Assembly (NCBI GenBank): GCA_937934185.1
Contig: CALHAB010000064.1
Span: 1-54,231 of the forward strand
Direction of reading: 5' to 3'
DNA length: 54,231 nt
Source of the DNA: an uncultured Ignavibacterium sp.
Lineage (GTDB): Bacteria; Bacteroidota; Ignavibacteria; Ignavibacteriales; Ignavibacteriaceae
Shown here: positions 44,826 to 52,389 of the stretch, one piece after another
Numbering within the stretch: the stretch's first letter is position 1
Layout of the letters: each line of letters opens with the position of its first letter
Position numbers and translations under genes: made by a program
The notes under the pieces: model-generated
The model's input: the letters and a program-made list of their open reading frames with translations, nothing else
Databases searched by the model: none
What the model was told of the DNA's origin: nothing

Positions 44826-45590
44826 TTATTCTTCAATTATTTCCAATGGCTCTTTTATTACTCCCTGCTTTGTTATAAACAGGTCTACTTTTTCTCCGGG
44901 ATTTAATTTATTGCCGGGTACAGGATATTGATCAAGAACAGTATTCGGGAGCAAAGTGTTTGAAATCTGGTAAGTAATTTTTCCGACTTCAAGAGAATTT
45001 TGTGAAAGAATTCGTTGTGCTTCTGTAAGTGATTTACCAATTAAATCAGGTACTTCAATTGAACCTTCGGATTGACCACTGCTAACGAATACTTTAATGG
45101 TTTCGCCTTTTTTGAGTTTTGTTCCTTCAACATACTGCTGATCAAATATCATATCTTTCGGATAATTTGAGGCAACAAGTTCAACCGAACCAAGTTTCAA
45201 CCCGACTCTTTCCAATGCAAGTCTTGCATCAATCAGATTCTTTCCCTTCAATTGAGGAACTGTAACCAATTGTTCTCCACCACTGACAAACAGGTAAACG
45301 CTTCTTCCCTTCTTTACAATCTTTCCCGCCTCAGGTTTCTGAAGAAATATTTTACCTGCCGGTTGATTTGTTCCATAAGAAGTATCAGCAATTATCGCTT
45401 CGAAACCGCTGTCATTAAGTTTTTCGATAGCTTCATAATCTGAAAGTCCTACTACTTTGGGAACGACTTCCTCAGATGAACTTACATACCATGGTAAGAG
45501 AATATTATCCAGGATTAGCAGAAACAAAACAAAAACTCCAAATCCGATAAGAGTTTTTTTAACGAATGGTTTTTCGATAAGATTTTTCAT
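44826..45590 (-). CDS. Membrane-anchored PASTA-domain protein
   Basis: From ATG 45590 (GGAACG upstream) the protein has 254 residues: a short N-terminus, one transmembrane helix (about 10-30, IGFGVFVLFLLILDNILLP), then three PASTA domains (about 38-105, 106-175, 176-243), each with the V-P-x-[LV]-x-G pattern (VPKVVGLSDYEAIEKL, VPQLKGKNLIDARLAL, VPDLIGKSLTEAQRIL). PASTA domains occur in penicillin-binding proteins and Ser/Thr kinases; this protein has neither catalytic part. Ligand is unknown. An upstream in-frame TTG or ATG start region to 45695 lacks family features. Confidence 0.88.
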   Translation of the reverse strand: MKNLIEKPFVKKTLIGFGVFVLFLLILDNILLPWYVSSSEEVVPKVVGLSDYEAIEKLNDSGFEAIIADTSYGTNQPAGKIFLQKPEAGKIVKKGRSVYLFVSGGEQLVTVPQLKGKNLIDARLALERVGLKLGSVELVASNYPKDMIFDQQYVEGTKLKKGETIKVFVSSGQSEGSIEVPDLIGKSLTEAQRILSQNSLEVGKITYQISNTLLPNTVLDQYPVPGNKLNPGEKVDLFITKQGVIKEPLEIIEE

Positions 45591-45756
45591 CGTTCCAAAT
45601 ATATTTATGCAACTATACTTTATCAAATAAACATTAAGTGCAATCTTTGAACATTTGTTTGTGAGTTGGAATAAAATGTCAGCCGGTTTGGACAAAGCTG
45701 CCTTCTGACTAAGTGGACCTAAATCAATTTAGATGTAGAAGAACAAATGGGTGCTA

Positions 45757-46113
45757 TTAACCAGAATAATTTTTTTTCATCTTATTATTCTCATCAACAA
45801 ATACAATTACAGGTTTATGAGTTATTATTTCAGATTCATTAAGGATGCAGTAACTGGCTATGATTATCAGATCACCAATCTGTACAAGTCTGGCAGCAGC
45901 ACCATTCAGGGATATTTCTCCATCGGTGCCTTCAATAACATAAGTAGAGAACCGACTTCCATTATTGATATTATAAATTTCAACTTTTTCAAAGTGATGG
46001 AGTTTGGCTGCTTCCATAAGCTTTTTATCTATCCCAATACTGCCTTCATAGTTCAGGTCAGCATTTGTTACCTTTGCACGGTGAATTTTAGATTTTAATA
46101 AAGTTATCTGCAT
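45757..46113 (-). CDS. panD: Aspartate 1-decarboxylase proenzyme
   Basis: PanD makes beta-alanine for pantothenate. The 118-residue proenzyme cleaves itself at Gly24-Ser25 (YEGSIGID), leaving a pyruvoyl group on Ser25. The blocks KIHRAKVT at the start and [11 protein letters not shown] are typical and size is normal. It is the last gene of the pantothenate/CoA operon, 9 bases after coaX. Confidence 0.96.
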   Translation of the reverse strand: MQITLLKSKIHRAKVTNADLNYEGSIGIDKKLMEAAKLHHFEKVEIYNINNGSRFSTYVIEGTDGEISLNGAAARLVQIGDLIIIASYCILNESEIITHKPVIVFVDENNKMKKNYSG

Positions 46114-46122
46114 TATTTTTTC

Positions 46123-46893
46123 CTATTGATTTAGCTGATATGCAATAAAAATTCCTCTTAATACCAGATCCGGAATTATTTTGTCAAATAAATTGAATTC
46201 TCTGAACATATGAGAAAATCCGCCGGTTCCTATTATTACAGGTGCAGATTCAATGAATTGTTCTTCTTTGATTCTAAGTATCAGTTCTTTAATTGCACCA
46301 ACCTGACCGAATACTAAACCGGATTGAATACTTTCTTTTGTGGTGCGTCCAACAGCTTTTGAAGGAATTTCAAGTTCTACTGCTGAAAGTTTTGCAGTTT
46401 TTGATTCAAGGGCTTCAACCGAAACTTTTAAACCAGGCATAATCGCACCACCTAAATATTCTTTGCTCTTTGTAACCACATCAAAAGTTGTTGCTGTTCC
46501 GAAGTCAATTATAATTAGATCTTTATCAGGAAAAAGTTTTATACCTGCTATAGAATTTGCAATACGATCAGCTCCCACTTCAGCCGGATTAAGATATTTA
46601 ATTTTCAATCCTGTCTTAATACCAGGTTCCAAAACAAATGGCTCATTATTGAAGTATTTGATGCATCCATTCCTTATGGAGTAAACTAAATCGGGGACCA
46701 CCGAACAGACTCCTATACCTTTAACCAGATCAGGTTTAATATTATTCTCCCTTAAAACCTGTCTAAGGAAAATTCCGATTTCGTCTGATGAAAATCCTGA
46801 ACGGGTGGATTTCCGAAAATTCAGAATTATTTTTTCATCGCTGAAAACTCCACCGAATATTTGTGTGTTACCTATATCGAGCGTCAATATCAT
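46123..46893 (-). CDS. coaX: Type III pantothenate kinase
   Basis: CoaX phosphorylates pantothenate, the first step of CoA synthesis. The 256-residue protein has LTLDIGNTQIFGGVF (about 3-17), VGADRIANSIAG and IDFGTATTFDVV, the type III motifs, with no Walker A. Lies 1 base after coaBC in the same operon. No type I or II kinase was seen. Confidence 0.95.
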   Translation of the reverse strand: MILTLDIGNTQIFGGVFSDEKIILNFRKSTRSGFSSDEIGIFLRQVLRENNIKPDLVKGIGVCSVVPDLVYSIRNGCIKYFNNEPFVLEPGIKTGLKIKYLNPAEVGADRIANSIAGIKLFPDKDLIIIDFGTATTFDVVTKSKEYLGGAIMPGLKVSVEALESKTAKLSAVELEIPSKAVGRTTKESIQSGLVFGQVGAIKELILRIKEEQFIESAPVIIGTGGFSHMFREFNLFDKIIPDLVLRGIFIAYQLNQ

Positions 46894-46894
46894 A

Positions 46895-48121
46895 TTATAA
46901 TCCTTGCAGAATTATTTTAGTTAATTGTTGAGCAAGTTCTTCTGCTGTTGAAGCAGAAATTGTTTTTTGTTCTTTATCAATAATCAAAAAATTATTCTGA
47001 ATATTTTTATTCCTGTCCTTAATATGATTAAGAACTACAAAGTCTGAACCGGCCTTCCTAAAAAGTTCAAGTGTTTCGCTCAATGAGTCTTCTTGTTTTT
47101 GAGCTCCTGAAAATTTAAACGAAACTAATTTTACTTTTTTATTTCGTGATAGACTTTTAATCTTATCAATAAGTTTTTCAGTTGGGGCTAAATATAATTT
47201 TACAGAATCGAACTTTGATGGTATTTTTAACAATTCGCCTGTGTTTATAAAAGAATTTCCTAACTCGATTTTTTCTACGAAATAATCACTTACAGCAGCA
47301 CAATGTATCACAAAGTCAAAGTCTTCTGATTCAATCAAATTAAATAATTTTTGTTTCAGATCAGCATAACTCACAAATTCAATCAACTCACAATTGGATT
47401 CTGGTAATATTGAACCTTGTGAGTGAAGAAAAATGACAGAAATACCTTGTTTAATCAAATGATTTGCTATAGTTGAAGCAGTCTTTCCGGTACTGATGTT
47501 AGTGATAAATCTAACATCATCAATTTTTTCGCGGGTCGCTCCTGATGTAATTAAAACTTTTTTATCTTGACCGGTTTTCAACTTATTAATTGAAGCAATT
47601 ATATGTTCAAATATCATATCCGGTTCAAGCATCTTACCGCTGCCGTAATCACCACAGGCAAGATAACCAGATTGTACGGGTAAAATATTAATTCCCCAAC
47701 TTTTCAGCTTCTTAATTGAACTCTGGGTAGCAGGATGTTCATACATATTGCTATTCATAGCCGGCGCAATTAAATAAGGTTTATCAAAATTATATGCGAG
47801 GAAAAGTGAAGTAATTAAATTATCAGCAATTCCGTTTGCCATTTTATTTATAGTGTTTGCACTTGCAGGTGCAAGGACAATCATATCTGCCCATTTGATT
47901 AAATTAATGTGAGCCATCATATGACCTGTCTGAAACTGATCTGTTAAAACAGGTTTTGATGTCAGCCCTTCAAGCGTTGCCCGACCAATAAATTTTAAGG
48001 CCGAACGAGATGCAACTGTTTGAACATCAAAATCGTTCTGAACCAATTTGGAAATCAGATACGCACTTTTATATGCAGCGATTGAACCTGATATTTGAAA
48101 TAGAATTTTATATTTTGACAT
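46895..48121 (-). CDS. coaBC: Phosphopantothenoylcysteine synthetase/decarboxylase
   Basis: Bifunctional CoA enzyme that joins cysteine to 4'-phosphopantothenate and decarboxylates the product. The 408-residue protein has the N-terminal flavin decarboxylase CoaC (about 1-185: SGSIAAYKSAYLI, VLAPASANTINKMANG, APAMNSNMYEHPA, Cys in LACGDYGSGKM) and the C-terminal CoaB (about 190-400: LITSGATREKIDDVRFITN with the RFITN block). Overlaps panC by 14 bases. Confidence 0.96.
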   Translation of the reverse strand: MSKYKILFQISGSIAAYKSAYLISKLVQNDFDVQTVASRSALKFIGRATLEGLTSKPVLTDQFQTGHMMAHINLIKWADMIVLAPASANTINKMANGIADNLITSLFLAYNFDKPYLIAPAMNSNMYEHPATQSSIKKLKSWGINILPVQSGYLACGDYGSGKMLEPDMIFEHIIASINKLKTGQDKKVLITSGATREKIDDVRFITNISTGKTASTIANHLIKQGISVIFLHSQGSILPESNCELIEFVSYADLKQKLFNLIESEDFDFVIHCAAVSDYFVEKIELGNSFINTGELLKIPSKFDSVKLYLAPTEKLIDKIKSLSRNKKVKLVSFKFSGAQKQEDSLSETLELFRKAGSDFVVLNHIKDRNKNIQNNFLIIDKEQKTISASTAEELAQQLTKIILQGL

Positions 48122-48869
48122 TGTCTATTAACCTTACTTTTCCAAGATAAACAGCAGCAAATCTTCTGTTGCCAATTTGTTCAACATATTCAACTTTAAA
48201 TCCTTCCCGGGCTAATTTACTTTTAATATGTTTGATTGGAAGATCAGATTTTAAAATTTCCGGAAATCTGGGAGCAAGTTGTCTTTGAATTGCACTTAGT
48301 CTCAGATTTCGGGAACTTAAAGCTAGTCCGTCTTTATCTCTTACAGTGGGAACAGAAACTATTTTTATATCCATAAAAAAACTTCTGACCATTCCCCTGA
48401 TTAATTCCAACTGCTGATAATCTTTTTCTCCGAAATAAGCACGATCAGGTTTAATAATATTAAAAAGTTTCATAACAACTGTTAAAACGCCATCGAAATG
48501 TCCTGGTCTGAATCTTCCACAAAGCATTTTACTAAAATCAGTTTCGATTATTTTGTATTTAAAATCATCAGGATATAAATCTTTATATTTGGGAAGAAAT
48601 AGATAGTTAACATTCATTTCAGTAAGTATTTCTATATCACTTTTAATTGTAACCGGATAGCTTTGAAGATCTTCTTTATTATTAAATTGTGTTGGATTCA
48701 CAAAAATTGAAACCACAGTAATATCATTTTGTTTTAATGATTTATTTACTAATTCAATATGACCTTTGTGTAATGCCCCCATTGTCGGTACGAACCCGAT
48801 AGTTTTATTCCTCATTGAGTTATTCACTCTTATATTTTTCCAGTCCTTAATCGATCTAATGATTTTCAT
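48108..48869 (-). CDS. panC: Pantothenate synthetase
   Basis: PanC joins pantoate and beta-alanine with ATP. The 253-residue protein has the class I nucleotidyl motifs VPTMGALHKGHIELV (HxGH), FVNPTQFNN, FGEKDYQQLELI and VPTVRDKDGLALSSRN (KMSKS-like). Slightly shorter than the usual about 280 residues, mainly at the C-terminus. Lies 21 bases after panB and overlaps coaBC. Confidence 0.95.
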   Translation of the reverse strand: MKIIRSIKDWKNIRVNNSMRNKTIGFVPTMGALHKGHIELVNKSLKQNDITVVSIFVNPTQFNNKEDLQSYPVTIKSDIEILTEMNVNYLFLPKYKDLYPDDFKYKIIETDFSKMLCGRFRPGHFDGVLTVVMKLFNIIKPDRAYFGEKDYQQLELIRGMVRSFFMDIKIVSVPTVRDKDGLALSSRNLRLSAIQRQLAPRFPEILKSDLPIKHIKSKLAREGFKVEYVEQIGNRRFAAVYLGKVRLIDNVKI

Positions 48870-48890
48870 AACTCATTCAATCTGTTGTTA

Positions 48891-49679
48891 TTAATAACTT
48901 TCTTTTGATGAAGGGAATTTTTTCTTTTTAACATCAGCATTATAGGAATTTAATGCCTTTGTAATAAGTTCGATACCGTTTAAATATTTTCTGAGATATT
49001 TTGGATTAAAATTCATTGTAAGTCCGAGTACATCTTGTAAAACCAGGATTTGTCCTGAGGTATGTTTACCAGCACCAATACCAATTGTTGGAACTGACAA
49101 AGACTTTGTGATTCGTTTTGCCAGGTTGGATGGAATTTTTTCCAATACAATTGCAAAGCATCCGGCATCTTCAAGTCGTTTTGCATCTGTAAAAATTCTA
49201 TCGGCAGCTTCTTTAGATGAACCCTGAATCTGAAATCCACCGAGTAGATTTATACTTTGTGGTGTTAATCCGAGATGACCCATAACCGGGATACCAGAAT
49301 CAACGATATAGCGAATTAAATCAGCTACCGGACTGCCACCTTCAATCTTCACAGCATTTGCTCCCTGCTTCATAAAAATTTCAACAGCATCAAGAGCATA
49401 CTTCTTTCCTTTTCTGTGTGCTAAAAAAGGAAAATCTGCGATCAACAATTTGTCGGTCAAACCTTTGTGAACAGCAGAAATATGTAATGCCATCATTCTG
49501 ACATCAGCAGCAATTGTATCTTTGTAACCATGCATTACCATTGCAACACTATCTCCTACCAATACTGCATCAATATCGGTTTTGTTGATAATACTTGCAG
49601 ACCAGTAATCGTAGCAGGTAATCATTGAAATAGGAATGCCGCTTTGTTTGTATTTCTGAAATTCAGTTATGCTTTTCAA
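48891..49679 (-). CDS. panB: 3-methyl-2-oxobutanoate hydroxymethyltransferase
   Basis: PanB makes ketopantoate from ketoisovalerate and methylene-tetrahydrofolate. The 262-residue TIM barrel has MITCYDYWSASI, VLVGDSVAMVMHGYKDT, ANAVKIEGG, GHLGLTPQ and GIGAGKHTSGQILV. The start is a TTG at 49679 overlapping the DUF2520 stop (TTGA). Length is usual. Confidence 0.95.
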   Translation of the reverse strand: MKSITEFQKYKQSGIPISMITCYDYWSASIINKTDIDAVLVGDSVAMVMHGYKDTIAADVRMMALHISAVHKGLTDKLLIADFPFLAHRKGKKYALDAVEIFMKQGANAVKIEGGSPVADLIRYIVDSGIPVMGHLGLTPQSINLLGGFQIQGSSKEAADRIFTDAKRLEDAGCFAIVLEKIPSNLAKRITKSLSVPTIGIGAGKHTSGQILVLQDVLGLTMNFNPKYLRKYLNGIELITKALNSYNADVKKKKFPSSKESY

Positions 49680-50395
49680 GATTTAATCTCTTTGTTTTTA
49701 TAATAGTATTCGATAAATGATTTATAAATATTTTCCATTGGATGGCCTTCCAATGCTTTCAGATTTTTGTTTATTGTCTGCTGATCTTTTCTCTTAAATG
49801 GGCCGCTTAATGGATCATCAGATCGAATTAAATTTTCAAAAATTTTCTGACAATAAAGATAAGAGACCTTGTGAGGAATATTCAGTGAATCCAAATAACT
49901 AAAAAAACTTTGCCAAAGGATTGTAGTAAAGTTTCCACTCATTACACAAAAAGCATGATAAATTGGTTTCTGTTCCGGTTCTATTTCAAAAGATTGATTT
50001 GAAAGTTCCGGGAATAACTCCGAAAATTTTGCTCTTCCTTTTTCTGTTATGAATGTAATTTGGGAGTAGTCATCCGGAGCATACAATTCATTTCCAAAAG
50101 TCATAAGTGGATGTACAGATTCTGCAACTGGTGTTGTCAGTGATCCGGAGAAATGAATATAAATCTTATTATTAATTGATTCATTTCTTTTGCTGAGGAT
50201 GAAATTTTCTATCTCATCATCTTTAATCAATACTAAAATTTTTTCGGTTACCTGAGATAAAGATTCAAAGCTTTCGGTTGAGTTTCTTGTCCAAACTAAA
50301 AATGGAATTTTAAGCAGCGTAAAGTAATATTGAAAATGGCGGGAAACTTTTCCGTTTCCGACAAACAGATATTTGGGGTCGTTTAGATTTAACAT
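49676..50395 (-). CDS. DUF2520 Rossmann-like protein, candidate ketopantoate reductase
   Basis: The 239-residue protein starts at ATG 50395 (AGG 7 bases upstream); a TTG at 50419 would add eight residues but its Shine-Dalgarno is too close. The N-terminus is a Rossmann fold with YLFVGNGKVSRHF as nucleotide-binding turn, then IHFSGSLTTP and SVHPLMTFG; the C-terminal helical part (about 125-239) is the DUF2520 type. It is first gene of the panB-panC-coaBC-coaX-panD operon, which lacks panE. So ketopantoate reduction is the best guess, not shown by sequence alone. Confidence 0.78.
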   Translation of the reverse strand: MLNLNDPKYLFVGNGKVSRHFQYYFTLLKIPFLVWTRNSTESFESLSQVTEKILVLIKDDEIENFILSKRNESINNKIYIHFSGSLTTPVAESVHPLMTFGNELYAPDDYSQITFITEKGRAKFSELFPELSNQSFEIEPEQKPIYHAFCVMSGNFTTILWQSFFSYLDSLNIPHKVSYLYCQKIFENLIRSDDPLSGPFKRKDQQTINKNLKALEGHPMENIYKSFIEYYYKNKEIKS

Positions 50396-50471
50396 TGGTA
50401 CCTGTCCCAAAGAGATCAAGTCCTTATATCAAGAAATAATTTTTAATAATTAAAGTCGCTTTCAGATACTG

Positions 50472-50483
50472 ATAAGCGCTTAT
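50472..50483. promoter_or_regulatory. 12-bp perfect palindrome between the pan operon and rqcH
   Basis: ATAAGCGCTTAT is a perfect palindrome, 77 bases before the DUF2520/pan operon start and 217 bases before rqcH. It is GC-richer than its surroundings and could be a regulator site for the pan operon. Confidence 0.3.
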
Positions 50484-50634
50484 TCGTTTACTCAAAAATA
50501 TCTTTCAAAGGGATAAAAACAAAACACACATTTGGAATAAATATCAATTGTTTAGGCCAATTATGATAATTCAATGAAAAAAGAAGAATACCGTTAAAAT
50601 TATCTTAAATTTAGTATGTTTTATTTTATATATA

Positions 50635-50693
50635 TGATTCATTCTGAAAATAATAGAAAATTTTTTTTATTTTGATATAATCTGATTCATTCT
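50635..50693 (+). repeat. Pair of 11-bp direct repeats upstream of rqcH
   Basis: TGATTCATTCT occurs at 50635-50645 and 50683-50693, 48 bases apart, the second ending 6 bases before the rqcH ATG. It may be a regulatory pair or a short duplication. Confidence 0.3.
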
Positions 50694-50699
50694 ATAAGT

Positions 50700-52316
50700 A
50701 TGCTAAAGAATTATTACTTTCTTAACAGACAAGTCATCGAACTTAGAAACCAGTTAACAAATAAGAAAATAAAGTCCATCTTTACTCAGGAAAAAGATAA
50801 ACTTGTTGTTGAACTTGAAGACGATGAAAATCTTTTTCTGGAGTTCTGTGTAAATCACAGTTTACCTTACATTTTGATTCGGGATTTTTACATCCGTGCG
50901 AAAAAAAACTCATTGGAACTATTCGAAAATTTGAAAGGCAAAACTATATCTGACATTCTCATTGCAAGTGACGATCGTATTATTGCTTTCTGTTTTGATG
51001 ATAATTCGGTGTTGTTCTTTACGATAAGAGGAAAGTTTACAAATGTTTATCTGAAGTCAAATAATGATTTTCTTTCATTCAAAAAAACAGAGAATGAAGA
51101 TTTAATAAATATTGAAACTGATCTTATAAATAAACATTATATAAACGAATTTAATTTACCTGATTTTTCAGAAGAAGACTACTCTGCCGGGCAGGATAAA
51201 CTTAAAACAAAATACCCTTTTATCGGAAAAGAAATTTATCAATATGCAAAAGCATTTGAGCTGACAACATTGATTGATGGAATCAAAAAAACAGTTGAAC
51301 TAATAAAAAGTTATAATCCTTTAGTTCTTATTGATTACAACCATTACGAAATCAAAATATCATTTAAAAATCTACCTGCTTTACAAAATGAATTCAAAGT
51401 TTCAGAATTCACAACGCTCAATGAAGCATTAATTTTCTTCATCAAAGAATCATATCATCTTTCCGGCATCAAGGAGAAAAAAGAATTAATATTAAAACAC
51501 ATTGATAAGGAACTTAAAAAAATATCCGGCAAACAAAACAATCTTCTTACAATTATTGAACGGGGAAATAAAGAAGATGAATATCAACACTTAGGCAATC
51601 TTCTGTTAATAAACATTAGTAAACTTAATCAGGGAATGAATTCCATTGTGTTAGCTGATATCTATAACAATGATAAATCAATCGAAATTAAACTTGATCC
51701 AAAATTACTACCGCAGGAAAATGTAAATCGTTATTTCGAAAAAGCTAAAGAGAGCAGAATTCAATATCAGAAAGCGAAAGAACTGATTGAAACTATAAAC
51801 AACGAAAAAAATAAATTGCTCGAATTGAGAGATCAAACATTAAACTCGATCAATATCCGAGAACTTGAAAAAATAGCAAAAGGACTTCGAATTAAAATGA
51901 AAACAGAGAAGAATACACAGGAAAATGTTACTGAAAAATTCAAGCAATACATCATTGATGGTAAGTATAAAGTTTATGTCGGTAAAGACAGTAAATCAAA
52001 TGATCTGCTTACTCTGAAATTTGCAAAACAAAATGATTATTGGTTTCACGCAAGGGCAGTTCCTGGTTCTCATGTAGTACTTCGAGTTGAAAATACTAAA
52101 GAGCCAATTCCTAAGTCTGTACTAAAAAAAGTGGCTTCAATAGCAGCTTATCACAGCAAAGCTAAAACTGCCGGAGTAGTTCCTGTTTCTTACACATTAA
52201 AAAAATTTGTTGTAAAAAGAAAAGGAATGGAACCCGGAAAGGTTTCTTTGTTAAAAGAAGAGACACTCTTAGTCCCGCCTGAAATTCCGGAAGGTGCTGA
52301 GTTTATTGAAACATAA
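50700..52316 (+). CDS. rqcH: RqcH (NFACT) ribosome quality control protein
   Basis: RqcH adds alanine tails to stalled nascent chains on the 50S subunit. The 538-residue protein has NFACT-N (about 1-200) with the key Asp92-Arg93 pair (SDDRIIAF, matching the DR needed in Bacillus RqcH), a coiled-coil/HhH middle (about 250-410) and NFACT-R/DUF814 (about 415-520: YWFHARAVPGSHVVLR, SIAAYHSKAK, KFVVKRKGMEPGKV). Length is typical. Older annotation is 'fibronectin-binding protein'. A tandem TGATTCATTCT lies upstream. Confidence 0.93.
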   Translation: MLKNYYFLNRQVIELRNQLTNKKIKSIFTQEKDKLVVELEDDENLFLEFCVNHSLPYILIRDFYIRAKKNSLELFENLKGKTISDILIASDDRIIAFCFDDNSVLFFTIRGKFTNVYLKSNNDFLSFKKTENEDLINIETDLINKHYINEFNLPDFSEEDYSAGQDKLKTKYPFIGKEIYQYAKAFELTTLIDGIKKTVELIKSYNPLVLIDYNHYEIKISFKNLPALQNEFKVSEFTTLNEALIFFIKESYHLSGIKEKKELILKHIDKELKKISGKQNNLLTIIERGNKEDEYQHLGNLLLINISKLNQGMNSIVLADIYNNDKSIEIKLDPKLLPQENVNRYFEKAKESRIQYQKAKELIETINNEKNKLLELRDQTLNSINIRELEKIAKGLRIKMKTEKNTQENVTEKFKQYIIDGKYKVYVGKDSKSNDLLTLKFAKQNDYWFHARAVPGSHVVLRVENTKEPIPKSVLKKVASIAAYHSKAKTAGVVPVSYTLKKFVVKRKGMEPGKVSLLKEETLLVPPEIPEGAEFIET

Positions 52317-52343
52317 AATTTAATATTTGCTCAAAAGAATTAT

Positions 52344-52351
52344 TAATTTTG
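52344..52351 (+). promoter_or_regulatory. Candidate -7 element of the OmpA-family gene
   Basis: TAATTTTG, fitting TAnnTTTG, lies 38 bases before the ATG at 52390. A TTTG is present at 52326-52329 but the 14-base spacing is shorter than the expected 19-21, so support is partial. Confidence 0.3.
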
Positions 52352-52389
52352 AAATGTAAAATCATTAGCACAAGGAATAGGAGAGTCAA

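Noticed and set aside
45751..46098. Plus-strand 115-residue ORF
   Set aside because: Antisense to panD across its full length; panD has the cleavage site and operon context.
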